Assembly: GCA_964459305.1 (NCBI GenBank)
Contig: CAYWNA010000270.1
Span: 1 to 17,770 of the forward strand
Source of the DNA: CAYWNA01 sp964459305
GTDB lineage: Bacteria; Planctomycetota; Planctomycetia; Pirellulales; Pirellulaceae
Length of the DNA stretch: 17,770 nt
Direction: 5' to 3'
Of this stretch, positions 7,845-16,100 are shown piece after piece. Position numbers and translations under genes: made by a program. The notes under the pieces were generated by a model, which was not told where the DNA came from, ran no database searches, and worked only from the letters and a program-made list of their open reading frames with translations. Position 1 is the stretch's first letter, and the number at the start of each line of letters is the position of its first letter.

Positions 7845-7876
7845 CAATCAATGAGTCCTGAGTCCTTTGATCGCCC
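7845..7876. repeat. Right arm of ~30-bp inverted repeat flanking the RAYT relic
   Basis: The reverse complement begins GGGCGATCAAAGGAC and continues TCAGGACTCATTGATTG, pairing with 7407-7436. On the + strand it contains a 7-bp tandem GAGTCCT GAGTCCT (7853-7866). It begins 28 bp upstream of the RAYT ATG. The bases between it and the lyase stop codon (7877-8047) show no gene or other recognisable structure. Confidence 0.65.
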
Positions 7877-8047
7877 CTGGGGAATGATGGCGCGAGGAAG
7901 GGGCAGGGCGCCGTCGATGGGGTTGATGGGGTCACCTTGCCTCAACAGGTAACATCTTCACTCGACATCTTTGAGTTGTCCAGCTTCTGGCTCATGGTGG
8001 ACCAAGCGAGCGTTCGGGATTCTGCCCAGCGGTGGCACTCGCGCTGC

Positions 8048-9649
8048 CTATTCTTCTGGTGCGACAATGGCGGCGATTTCGGCGTTGAGTCTGTCGACGC
8101 TCTTCTGGATGCGCCCGCGTCGGGCGGTTTGCCGGGCTCGCAGTTCTTCCAGTTGGGCGCGACGGACTTCGATCATCCGCTTCATTTCCTTCGGGTTGGG
8201 GTCGCCTGTGTTCGTGTGACGCTCCATCACGCTTCGGACCGGGTCGAGCGCTTCGAGAATCTCTGCGGTCGAAAGGCCCGGCTTGGGTTCGCCGAGCGAC
8301 TCGGCCGCCTCGTCCAGCAGCGCGCCGGTTGCCTGCGTGGCGTCAACACCCCGCTCGCGGGCGAAACGGATCATGGTGCCGGTGATGCGATGCGCTCGCC
8401 GGGCACCGTAGCCTTTCTGCCGAATCAGCACCAAGGCCAAGTCGGTCGCACCGCAGAATCCCTCCCGGGCCTTGCGGAGCATCACCTCCTTCTTCGGAAT
8501 GACGGCCGGCACGAGCTTCTTGTAGAGGTACAGGCATTGCACCGAATGACGCCCCGCGTTGAACAGGCTCTGGTAGCCCCCGTAGATCGGCAGCACATCC
8601 TGGTACGACTCGTTCTTCAACGACATCAGGCCCGTCATCATGTTGCCCATCACCTTGTTCACAGGGCCGCGAAGCCACTCGAACGCCGTGCCCGGATGGG
8701 CCTTCTGCGGCATGTACGAACTGGTCCCCATCCATTGCGGCTCGACGGTCATGATACCGACGTCGTCGGAACTCCAGATCTCGTGGTCGATGGCGAACCG
8801 GCTCATGGTGGTCATGACGTTGGTCAGGGCGAAGAGCGACGTCAGCGCGTAGTCCTGGCTCGGTTCGCAGTCGTAACACGGTTCGACCAGCCGGTCCAGC
8901 CCCAGCAGCTCGGTGATCAGGTTTCGGTCGACCGGCAGCCCGGTTCCGGCCACCGAGCCGCAGCCGCCGCTGTTCATGTTGGTGTGTTTATAGGCCAGCT
9001 CCAGTTGCTCGACACCGCGGTAGAAGCTGTCGTGAATGGCGACGAGATACGCCCCATAGGTCGATGCCTGGCCGTGGGCGAAATGCGTGCACCCGGCCAT
9101 CACGCTGTCGGTGTTCTTCTCGGCCGAGTCGAGCGTGGCATCGAGGGCTTCCACCATTTCATCGACGATCTCCAGCAGCAGATCGCGGCATTGCTGGCGC
9201 GACATGGGTTCTTGCAGGGTCCGCCCGAGCGTGGTGAGGCTGGCCAAGTCCTCGTCGCCGTCCAGCAGCGCGGTGGCCAGTGTTTCGCCGCCGAACCCGC
9301 GGCCAACCTCTTCGGCATCCTTCAGTGCGGTGAGGATCTTGGCCGCCTGCTGCTTCGTAATGAGCTCCTGCTTGTAGAGCATGACGGTCCAGGCGCGGTC
9401 CATTTTCAGGCAATAGCGCAGCCGGCTACTGACCTTCCCGACCGCGGCGTTGGCCGCCTGCACGGACATTCCCATCTCGGGACAGTACGGCGCGTTCGTT
9501 GAGACCCGGTTCTTCAGAATGCCCATCACCGAACCGGAGTTGATGATCTCCTTCTTGGGTTTGGCCTCTTCCCCGGCGTACGATCCCGCGGCAACACCGA
9601 GTAGCGTGACGATGCAGACAACGGTACGAACTAAGGCGACGCGTTTCAT
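8048..9649 (-). CDS. Exported argininosuccinate lyase-type C-N lyase (aspartase/fumarase superfamily)
   Basis: The 533-aa product is a member of the aspartase/fumarase superfamily, which eliminates an amine or related group from a succinyl moiety to give fumarate. The flexible catalytic-serine loop is seen as GTSSYMPQKAHPG (308-320), the counterpart of GSSxMPxKxNP, and THFAHGQASTYG (188-199) is the counterpart of the TH.Q.AQP His motif. The core is long alpha-helices with an Arg/Glu-rich helical C-terminus (about 490-525). Unlike housekeeping ArgH it begins with a Sec signal peptide (hydrophobic VCIVTLLGVAAGSYA ending near residue 25). The ATG at 9649 has AGGAG (revcomp of 9658-9662) 8 nt upstream. 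It lies 79 bp after the O-acetylesterase in an apparent unit with an exported MmgE/PrpD protein. Substrate unknown; arginine biosynthesis is unlikely given export. An EDDS/iminodisuccinate-lyase-like role is a hypothesis. Confidence 0.85.
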   Translation of the reverse strand: MKRVALVRTVVCIVTLLGVAAGSYAGEEAKPKKEIINSGSVMGILKNRVSTNAPYCPEMGMSVQAANAAVGKVSSRLRYCLKMDRAWTVMLYKQELITKQQAAKILTALKDAEEVGRGFGGETLATALLDGDEDLASLTTLGRTLQEPMSRQQCRDLLLEIVDEMVEALDATLDSAEKNTDSVMAGCTHFAHGQASTYGAYLVAIHDSFYRGVEQLELAYKHTNMNSGGCGSVAGTGLPVDRNLITELLGLDRLVEPCYDCEPSQDYALTSLFALTNVMTTMSRFAIDHEIWSSDDVGIMTVEPQWMGTSSYMPQKAHPGTAFEWLRGPVNKVMGNMMTGLMSLKNESYQDVLPIYGGYQSLFNAGRHSVQCLYLYKKLVPAVIPKKEVMLRKAREGFCGATDLALVLIRQKGYGARRAHRITGTMIRFARERGVDATQATGALLDEAAESLGEPKPGLSTAEILEALDPVRSVMERHTNTGDPNPKEMKRMIEVRRAQLEELRARQTARRGRIQKSVDRLNAEIAAIVAPEE

Positions 9650-9728
9650 CAGTCGGTCTCCTGCGAAGTTCAGGTTGATAAGAGTGAGTGGCTTTGCACG
9701 ACGACGGTCGTTTTATGGCGTGGAAGTT

Positions 9729-11156
9729 TCAGTTGTCGTGGTGATCGTTTCGGAAGGGTGCCGCGGGCAGGCCGGCGCTGTTGACCAGATTCGGCTGCGC
9801 CTCCTGGTGCCACCCGAAACGCACCGCCCTTGGCTCCGCGATCGACGGGTGATGCACGACCACCGCTCGTCCGTCGATCGTGGCTTCGGCCGTAACAAAA
9901 CGGCCTTTGGGACCGGCGATTTCGAACCAGCTCAGCGGCTTGCCGTCGCGACTGACGAGGCCGTCGTCGGCATGCTCGAACTCGATGTAGGCCTTTGCAC
10001 CCTCGACGTGCATTGAGCGGAATACCGGCCCCGAGTAATGCAACTCATGGCGACCGTAGTCCTTTGCCAACGCCAACAATGCGAGGCGACGCCCGACTTG
10101 CTGTTTCTGCCGGGGGTGGATGTCCTTCAGGTCGCCGACGTCGAGCGTCACGACCATGCCCGTGTGCGGCAGGTCGAGCGCTGTCGCCTGGGCTTCGCGC
10201 AATTGAGGCAGACGGTGCGGATCGCCGCCATAGCGGTACGGGGGGAGTTGGACGTAATAGAAGGGAAGATCTTTCCGGGCCCAAACGTCTCGCCAGCCGC
10301 GAATGAGGGCTTCCATCTTCGCCCGATAACGCATCCCATCCCCTACGTTCGACTCGCCCTGATACCAAAGAAAGCCGCGCAACTCGATGGGCACCAGCGG
10401 TTGAATCATGCTGTTGTACAGGGCCGCGGGGGAATGGTGCGTGACCTTCGCATCCGGGGGACGGGCTTCCGCCTGATCGGCCAGGCGTTTAAGTCCAGCC
10501 ACGTTGCGAAAGCCGGCCGGCGGGGTCCAGGCTTCTATCTTCGAGCCGCCGTACGAGGCGTTGATCAGCCCGACAGGCACATCCAGTTCCTAAAGAAGCG
10601 TTCGGCCGAAGAAATGGGCGGAGGCCGAGAAACCGGCGGCGGTCTCGGGTGAGCATCGCCTCCAGCGCCCGATTGCACCTTCGGCGGGAGCTGCCCGGGG
10701 AGGATTCGGATGCTCCCCTCCGGGCACGCGTGAGAGATTCAAGAGCCGTAGGTTCGGATGGTCGGCCGCCGCGACCTCGCGCTCGTAATCCACCACGCCC
10801 CAGTTCCTCTGCGGCCAGTGCAGCGGCCGCCACATGTTCGACTGCCCTGAGCAAAGCCATACTTCACCGATTAGCACGTCGTCGAACCGAATTGTATTCG
10901 TGCCCACGACGGTCATCGCGTGCGGGCCTCCGGCGGCCAGTCCAAGTAGCGCGACTTGCCAACGCCCTTCGGCGTCGGTCTGCGCACTTGAACTGCTGCC
11001 GGCGAGCGTGACTTGCACCCGCTCGCCCTCATCGGCCCAACCCCACACCCGCACCGGCCGGTTGCGCTGCAATACCATGTGCGAACCGAAGACGTGAGGC
11101 AGGCGAATCTCGGCTTGCGCCGGCAACCCCGCTAGGACGAGCAAGCCGCCTATCAA
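9729..11156 (-). pseudogene. Sialate O-acetylesterase (SASA) family gene interrupted by an in-frame TAG
   Basis: The two halves lie in one frame and together span a complete SASA esterase. An N-terminal Ig-like region contains LPHVFGSHMVLQRNRPVRVW. The nucleophile block is CSGQSNMW (Ser106). After the interruption come SYGGS, FLWYQGESNVGDG and the Asp/His block DLKDIHPRQKQQ. These enzymes remove O-acetyl groups from sialic acids or other acetylated glycans. A TAG at 10590-10592 separates FFGRTLL from ELDVPVGLINASYGG, where relatives normally have a Lys or similar residue, so one base change or a sequencing error suffices. No ATG or GTG exists in frame between the MmgE stop (11214) and the signal peptide; a TTG at 11156 is the only candidate, with no Shine-Dalgarno. 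It is therefore probably a recent pseudogene. All catalytic blocks are intact, so readthrough or base error remains possible. Confidence 0.85.
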
Positions 11157-11213
11157 TATCGCTTGGAACGCCGTAGCCGTGTGTTCGCGGGCGCCGGCAA
11201 CGGGACAAGGAGG

Positions 11214-12707
11214 TCAGTTTTCGAACTCCAGATGCTCATGAATGAACTCGCGTAAGGAATCAAACTGGTCGAGGTTCGCGATCGCCTGCACGATCTCGTC
11301 TGCCTGCTTCTCATTGACCAACCCGGAGAACACGGCGTTGTACTTGAACTTCTCGACCAGCCATGCGTAGGAGTTCGCGTCGGGGTGGATCAAGTCGTCG
11401 TGCTCGCGCCACGTTTCGAGCTTGCGACCATCCTTGAGGAAAATGCGGACGGCCTGGTGTGCCGGTTTCGGGCCGCCCCACTCCTTCCAGCCGCAGAGCT
11501 TCACGCGACGGGCCAGGGCGTCGACCTCCTTGTCCTCGGCGATTCGCTCGTTGGTGATCTCGGCCGGGCCGAACCGCCGGTTCTTGATCACCGAGGCGAT
11601 TTCGTAGGGCGCACAGAATTGGGCCAGCACGTGCGGGTTCTCACTGTCGCGCCACGGCACGCCGGTCATACCGGAGTTGACCCCCACACCGAAGATCCAG
11701 ATCGTCTCGATGTCGGCCGGCTTCAGGTCGTGCTCGTTGGCCAGCGACAAGGCCGACTCGATAGCCATGTGGCCCGCCCCGCAAGAGGCGTAACGCTTGT
11801 ACGAAAGTTGCTGGACCTCATGAAACTCGCGCGGCTCCATGACCTCACCGACCGTCGGCGGCTTGGCGTCGCGACGAAACCCGTAGATCCGCGTCAGCGA
11901 AGCAGCCTGCCCGCCGATGACGCGACGGGGACCGGTGAAGCCCTCGCGGGCCAGGTAGCTTGCGAACGCTCCGGCACGGGCGGCGATGGCCGGCTGGATG
12001 CGTTTCGCCAACGTCCGGTCGTACAGCGCCTGGCGGTTGCCCGAGCAGTGGGCGTACCAGACCCCCATGGCGTCGACCGTTTGCTCGACCGAGCAGCCCT
12101 GCAGCCGGCAGGCGGCGCCAGTGGCGCCGAAGCCCCCGACGGTCGACGTCGGCAGGAACCCATGGTGCGCCGTTCGGGCGATGCACGCCCTTCCCAGCCG
12201 GCCGGCCACTTCGATTCCCAGGATCACGGAGGCGAGCGTCTCCTTGCCCGAGGCGTTGTTCAGCTCGCCCATGGCGAAGGCCGTCGGGACGATGACCGAA
12301 GTAATGTGGGTGACCGACGGCATGTGAACATCGTCGAGGTCCAGCGCGTGGGTCTGCGTGCTGTTGGCAAACGCAGCGGCCGGGCCCGGCACTTTGACCC
12401 CGTGGAACCAGACGGTGGCCTCGGACCGCCCACCCCACTCCTTGGTCAGCTTGACCACGGCGGGCACTCCCGGCGCGTCGTGGCCCGCGAAGGCGCACCC
12501 CAAGGCGTCCAACACGGCCGTCTTGGCCGCCGTGTACGCCTCTTCCGGAATGGCGTCGGCCTTCGTCTCGACCGACAGCTTGGACAGCGCCAACGTAATG
12601 TCATCGACCGACGCCGGATCGACAGCGCCCGGCTCATCGGCGTGGAGGGTTGCGACGCCAGCTAACAGCGTTCCGGCTACGCCTAATGTCAGCATGGATC
12701 GTGCCAT
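11214..12707 (-). CDS. Exported MmgE/PrpD family protein
   Basis: The 497-aa product belongs to the MmgE/PrpD fold, which includes 2-methylcitrate dehydratase, cis-aconitate decarboxylase and iminodisuccinate epimerase. Characteristic segments are THALDLDDVHMPSVTH (119-134), HHGFLPTSTVGGFGATGAAC (181-200) and YKRYASCGAGHMAIESA (303-319), the equivalent of the K.Y..C...H.AIDA motif. A clear signal peptide, MARSMLTLGVAGTLLAGVAT followed by LHADEP, predicts export, which is unusual for this family. ATG 12707 is chosen because GGGAG (revcomp of 12715-12719) is 7 nt upstream; ATG 12728 would bury the signal peptide behind MNYGRTI. The O-acetylesterase relic and the C-N lyase lie downstream on the same strand. 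Reaction and substrate are unknown; a partner function with the lyase is suggested by context only. Confidence 0.88.
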   Translation of the reverse strand: MARSMLTLGVAGTLLAGVATLHADEPGAVDPASVDDITLALSKLSVETKADAIPEEAYTAAKTAVLDALGCAFAGHDAPGVPAVVKLTKEWGGRSEATVWFHGVKVPGPAAAFANSTQTHALDLDDVHMPSVTHITSVIVPTAFAMGELNNASGKETLASVILGIEVAGRLGRACIARTAHHGFLPTSTVGGFGATGAACRLQGCSVEQTVDAMGVWYAHCSGNRQALYDRTLAKRIQPAIAARAGAFASYLAREGFTGPRRVIGGQAASLTRIYGFRRDAKPPTVGEVMEPREFHEVQQLSYKRYASCGAGHMAIESALSLANEHDLKPADIETIWIFGVGVNSGMTGVPWRDSENPHVLAQFCAPYEIASVIKNRRFGPAEITNERIAEDKEVDALARRVKLCGWKEWGGPKPAHQAVRIFLKDGRKLETWREHDDLIHPDANSYAWLVEKFKYNAVFSGLVNEKQADEIVQAIANLDQFDSLREFIHEHLEFEN

Positions 12708-12754
12708 GATCGTTCTCCCGTAATTCATTGGTGTGTCTGAAGTTCTGGAGGCTT

Positions 12755-12957
12755 CTACTTGCCCAGGTAGAAATCTCGGTATTGGCCGGGCCGTTTGCTC
12801 TCGCCGATGCCAGGGTGAGGCCCATCCAGTACTTGCGGCCGTGGCCGTCGTTTTCGTTGGCGATGAAGTTCAGGGAGAGGCCGGCAACAGTTTTCACCGC
12901 GGCACGGCGTGAGATTCTTGCGGGGCCCCGCTTTGAAATTGTTTGACCTTTCTTCAA
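12755..12957 (-). pseudogene. Collapsed gene: Tat-like start joined to a CBM9-like C-terminus
   Basis: The 3' portion encodes SLNFIANENDGHGRKYWMGL and, after a one-base frameshift at about 12818, HPGIGESKRPGQYRDFYLGK with a TAG at 12755-12757. This is nearly the same as the last 40 residues of the large glycoside hydrolase (SLNFITNENDGAGRKYWMGL, then PGIGGSKRPGQYRDFYLAQ). At DNA level 12763-12878 matches 13171-13287 at roughly 90% with one single-base gap. Upstream in the same frame is SKRGPARISRRAAVKTVAGL, which looks like a twin-arginine leader (SRRAAVKTVAG) and would be the start of a different-length protein. The natural start codon is missing: ATT occurs before SKRG, and the nearest initiator is TTG 12957. 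The simplest reading is a second CBM9-containing exported protein whose whole middle was deleted. The Tat interpretation is less certain than the duplicated C-terminus. Confidence 0.7.
12763..12878. repeat. Direct repeat, copy A (CBM9-like 3' end)
   Basis: This 116-bp segment is about 90% identical by eye to 13171-13287, in the same orientation and 408 bp away, with one single-base gap (AGGG against AGGGG). It represents homologous coding ends of two genes and could support recombination between them. Confidence 0.8.
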
Positions 12958-13106
12958 GTTGGAAATTCAAGTGTTCCATTCGCCGAAAAAAGGGTTGCGG
13001 GCTCAAAGTTCCTTGATCCGGATGTTGCGGAAGTCAGTGACTTGGCGTCTTCCGCGTATAACGGGTCCGTACACAACAACAGTGCAAAAAGACAAATCGA
13101 ACGCAT
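12954..13106 (-). pseudogene. Collapsed small exported ORF with a strong start and a foreign 3' end
   Basis: ATG 13106 is preceded by AGGAGG (revcomp of 13116-13121) at 9 nt and opens MRSICLFALLLCTDPLYAED, a good Sec signal peptide. The frame then runs on without domain character to a TGA at 12954 (50 aa). In another frame the sequence just after the signal peptide reads GRRQVTDFRNIRIKEL followed by TGA (13003-13005), which resembles the C-terminal strand of DUF1080 (3-keto-disaccharide hydrolase/LamG-like) proteins. The likely history is an exported DUF1080-type gene that lost its middle, leaving the start and the last dozen codons out of frame. It sits 55 bp after the large glycoside hydrolase stop and may still be translated as a 50-aa secreted peptide. 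The signal peptide is clear; the DUF1080 link is tentative. Confidence 0.55.
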
Positions 13107-13115
13107 GGCCAGTAT

Positions 13116-13121
13116 CCTCCT
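13116..13121 (-). promoter_or_regulatory. Strong ribosome binding site of the collapsed exported ORF
   Basis: AGGAGG on the minus strand lies 9 nt before ATG 13106, within AAGGAGGATACTGGCC. It indicates that a genuine gene started here. Confidence 0.7.
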
Positions 13122-13161
13122 TCTGTAAGGGGCATGGTGAAGACGTCTTATCGTTTCCTCT

Positions 13162-16100
13162 TCATTGTGCCAGGTAGAAATCCCGGTATTGGCCGGGGCG
13201 TTTGCTCCCGCCGATGCCAGGGGTGAGGCCCATCCAGTATTTGCGGCCGGCGCCGTCGTTTTCGTTGGTGATGAAGTTTAGTGAGAAGACCATGCTGGGC
13301 AGCGCTTTGCGGCCCAACTCCGACCACGGGAAGGCCATCTCGTATACGGTCTCGTTGCCGGTGCGTTTGGCCGCCGTCTGGAAGTCGGGGCTGGGGTCTG
13401 GCGGATGGGTCTGGTGAGTGTGCGTACCTTTGGCATCTACGACGACGCCGTACTCGCGGTCATCATCGTCGAAGCCCGCGGTCTCATAGGCATCGTTCAT
13501 TACGTCCACGGCGATTTGCAAGCTGTCGCCGTTCGGGAAGCCCCCGCCTTGGAGGTCTGGCGTAACGTGTTTGTCATCGGTTACGCGCACGAGCAGGTAC
13601 AGGTTCTCGTCGTCCCAGGCGAGGCTGGCCCTGGAACTCAAATCCTGCGGGCCTCGCCAGCCGAGCGGGTCGGGCGGTTGGATGCGGTCTCGGCTGTCTA
13701 CGACGATCACCGGCGCGCCTTCCCAATCGTTTGCCTGACCGTCGACGGTAATCCGACTGCTTGGGGTAACCGGCAAGACATCTGTGTTCACGGCAATTCG
13801 GACCGGTTTGGCTCGGCCGGCCGAGAGCGTTACGTGGAGCGGCTCTCCGCCGCGCCGTGTCACCGGTTCGGCAAGGCCGATCTCAATCCAGGCGGGCTCC
13901 ACGACAGCCGGCAGAATAATCCGCTTTCTCTGATCGCCGATGCGGCTCCACACCGGCAGCGTCGAGGCGGTCCGGTTGACCAGCCCCAGGCGCAGGGTGT
14001 TGGCATTGGAGAATGAGGCCGAGATGACCTCAAAAGGTGCGCCCGCCGCGAGGTCGGCGTCCTTGATGCGTGCGAGCAAGGCATTCACGTCTGCGCCGGA
14101 CGTCCGAAAAAAAACGGGCGCACCTGTAAGTTTGATGTTCTGAGTCGAAATGTTTCGCCCAAACAGGTCGAACGCCGCAGCGCCGTCCGGCAGCTTGGCA
14201 TTCATGACGAACGGTTTGTCCACGGACCAGAGCGCTGCGACCGCCGTATCGGTCTTCGACCGGCCGAAAACGTGCACGTGCACGTTGTCGTCAGCCATCC
14301 GAAGAGACTCGACCGGCTCCGCGTGGCCCAGGTGCCAGGCAACGTTGGCGTAAGCGATTGCGCCCGGCATGGGCTGAGGCGGACTGCCGCGCCACAGCGC
14401 GTATCTCGCCCCCTCGCTATAGCCGCCGTCGGCTTGCATGTGCCAGATGTACTTCTCGACGCCCGGCACGGATTTGGAGATGATCAGCGATCGGGCGGCG
14501 CAACTGGCGAAAGACATCGAGATTTCGCCCTGCAGCGGGGCTTCGTCTTTGATCGCCCAGCCTTTCTCGCCAATCCACATCTTCTTCTGACCCAGGCCCA
14601 CCTCCTTTAAGAGTTTCAGCGATAGCCGGTGCGTTTTCGCTTCCTGATTTTCTTCGGGAAACAAGGCGTGCAGTCCCGGGCCAAAGATGCGAGGTGAAGC
14701 GTAGGACAGATGCGGCCCGTAGATATCAAGAAGCTCCCCCACGTGTTTCAGGACCGTCCGGGGGTAATTGTCGCGCCCGTACCCGTGTCCGCTGAGCGAA
14801 CAGCCGCAGATCAGTGCCTGCGGAGCTTCGCGACGGATGATGGGGGCGGCCGTTTCCGCAAGCCGGACGTAGAACTCAACGGCTTTTTCCTGCGGTAGGT
14901 TGCGTTGGGCTCCCAGCTCCAGGTCAGGCTCGTTTTGGATTTCAAAGACCGCCACGTTCGGATGGGCTCGCACGGCGTCGCGCACCCAGTTCGCATAGTG
15001 CCGGAGTGCTTCTTCGGTCGGGAGCCCATCGCCACCGGTCTTGGGCTTTAGCCAGCGAGGCTCGCGGTAATCCAGGAGCATCATCACGTCGATGCCGGCC
15101 TCCAGGCACCGCTTGATCACTTCGGTGGCATGTTTGTATCGGCCCTGGTTGTACTCGGTGTATCGCCAGAAGTGAAAATGCCGGTGCCAGTGCACGCCGA
15201 TGCGGGCGGCCGAGGCCGGGTCGTACAAAGTCATGCCGAAGAAGGACTGCGGATCGCGCCGGCCGAATCGCAGGGGTTTGGGTACCACGCCGAAGGCGCC
15301 CTCACCCTTCTCCAGCAACGCGCCGTCGCCGACGTGTACCAGCACGCGAAAATAACCGGGGCCGGGCGAGTCGATCGACAACTCGACGGCCTGCGAGCCC
15401 CATGGAGCGAAAGGCACCACGCTTTTTCGCGATGCGATCTTCCTCCGGTCCAGGTCGACAATCTCGATCGTAACGGGGACCTGTCGCTGTTGGCGCAGCC
15501 GATTACCGATCGTCGCCGACACGTTGACCTTGGGCTCGTCGGTGAAGTGAACGTGACCGGGCTGATCGGTGGTCACGTCGATCTTCCACGTTCGCTTCGG
15601 CTCGGCGACCGCGATGGCCACGTCGCGCAGCAAGAAATGGCCTTTCCCGCCCTTGGTCGTGGCAGCGGCTAGGCGCACATTCCCGAGCGGAAAGTGGATC
15701 TTGCCATCATTCGCCCCACCCCAGTGTGCCGTGAACTTCTCCTTTGTCAGCGGCAGCGTGATCCTTTTCCAGTCGCCCGGGTTCACGTGGAATCCGACAT
15801 GGTGTGCCTGTCCCGTGGTGTCCGTTACTGTCGCGGTGAAATAGCCCCAGCCGGCGCCAAACAGGTCGAAGACGAGCGCGTCGGCCCTCTCGATCTTCGC
15901 ACTGCACCGGGCTCCCACGTATCGTCCGCCTCCCGACAGATCGAAGACGACTTTCAGCACGTTGCGCTCGCCCATGTCTTCGACACTCAGTTCACCTTCA
16001 GCGCCGGGAAATTCCGCACCGAGGCTGAGCGACCACCGCTCCGTCGAATCGCCACGATCCAGCAAGAGCAGCTTGACCTGCTTGCTGGGCGGCTTCTGCT

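Noticed and set aside
7937..9502. 521-codon open frame on the + strand
   Set aside because: It lies wholly antisense to the C-N lyase and is a GC-driven shadow: His/Val/Arg/Gln-rich with no motifs, whereas the minus-strand protein has superfamily signatures and a Shine-Dalgarno.
10590..10592. TAG read as pyrrolysine or a recoded sense codon
   Set aside because: Other genes in the window end in TAG (for example 1927-1929), there is no pyrrolysine insertion context, and SASA esterases are not known to use it.
11385..12665. 426-codon open frame on the + strand
   Set aside because: It is antisense to the MmgE/PrpD gene, Arg/Asp/Val-rich, without a recognisable domain; the opposite strand carries clear family motifs.
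12920..12931. GCGGGGCCCCGC perfect palindrome as an operator or terminator
   Set aside because: It lies inside a relic coding segment, has no loop or T-run, and palindromes of this kind are common in GC-rich DNA.
13141..13150. AAGACGTCTT palindrome after the large glycoside hydrolase as a terminator stem
   Set aside because: It is only 10 bp without a loop or T-run, too weak to call.
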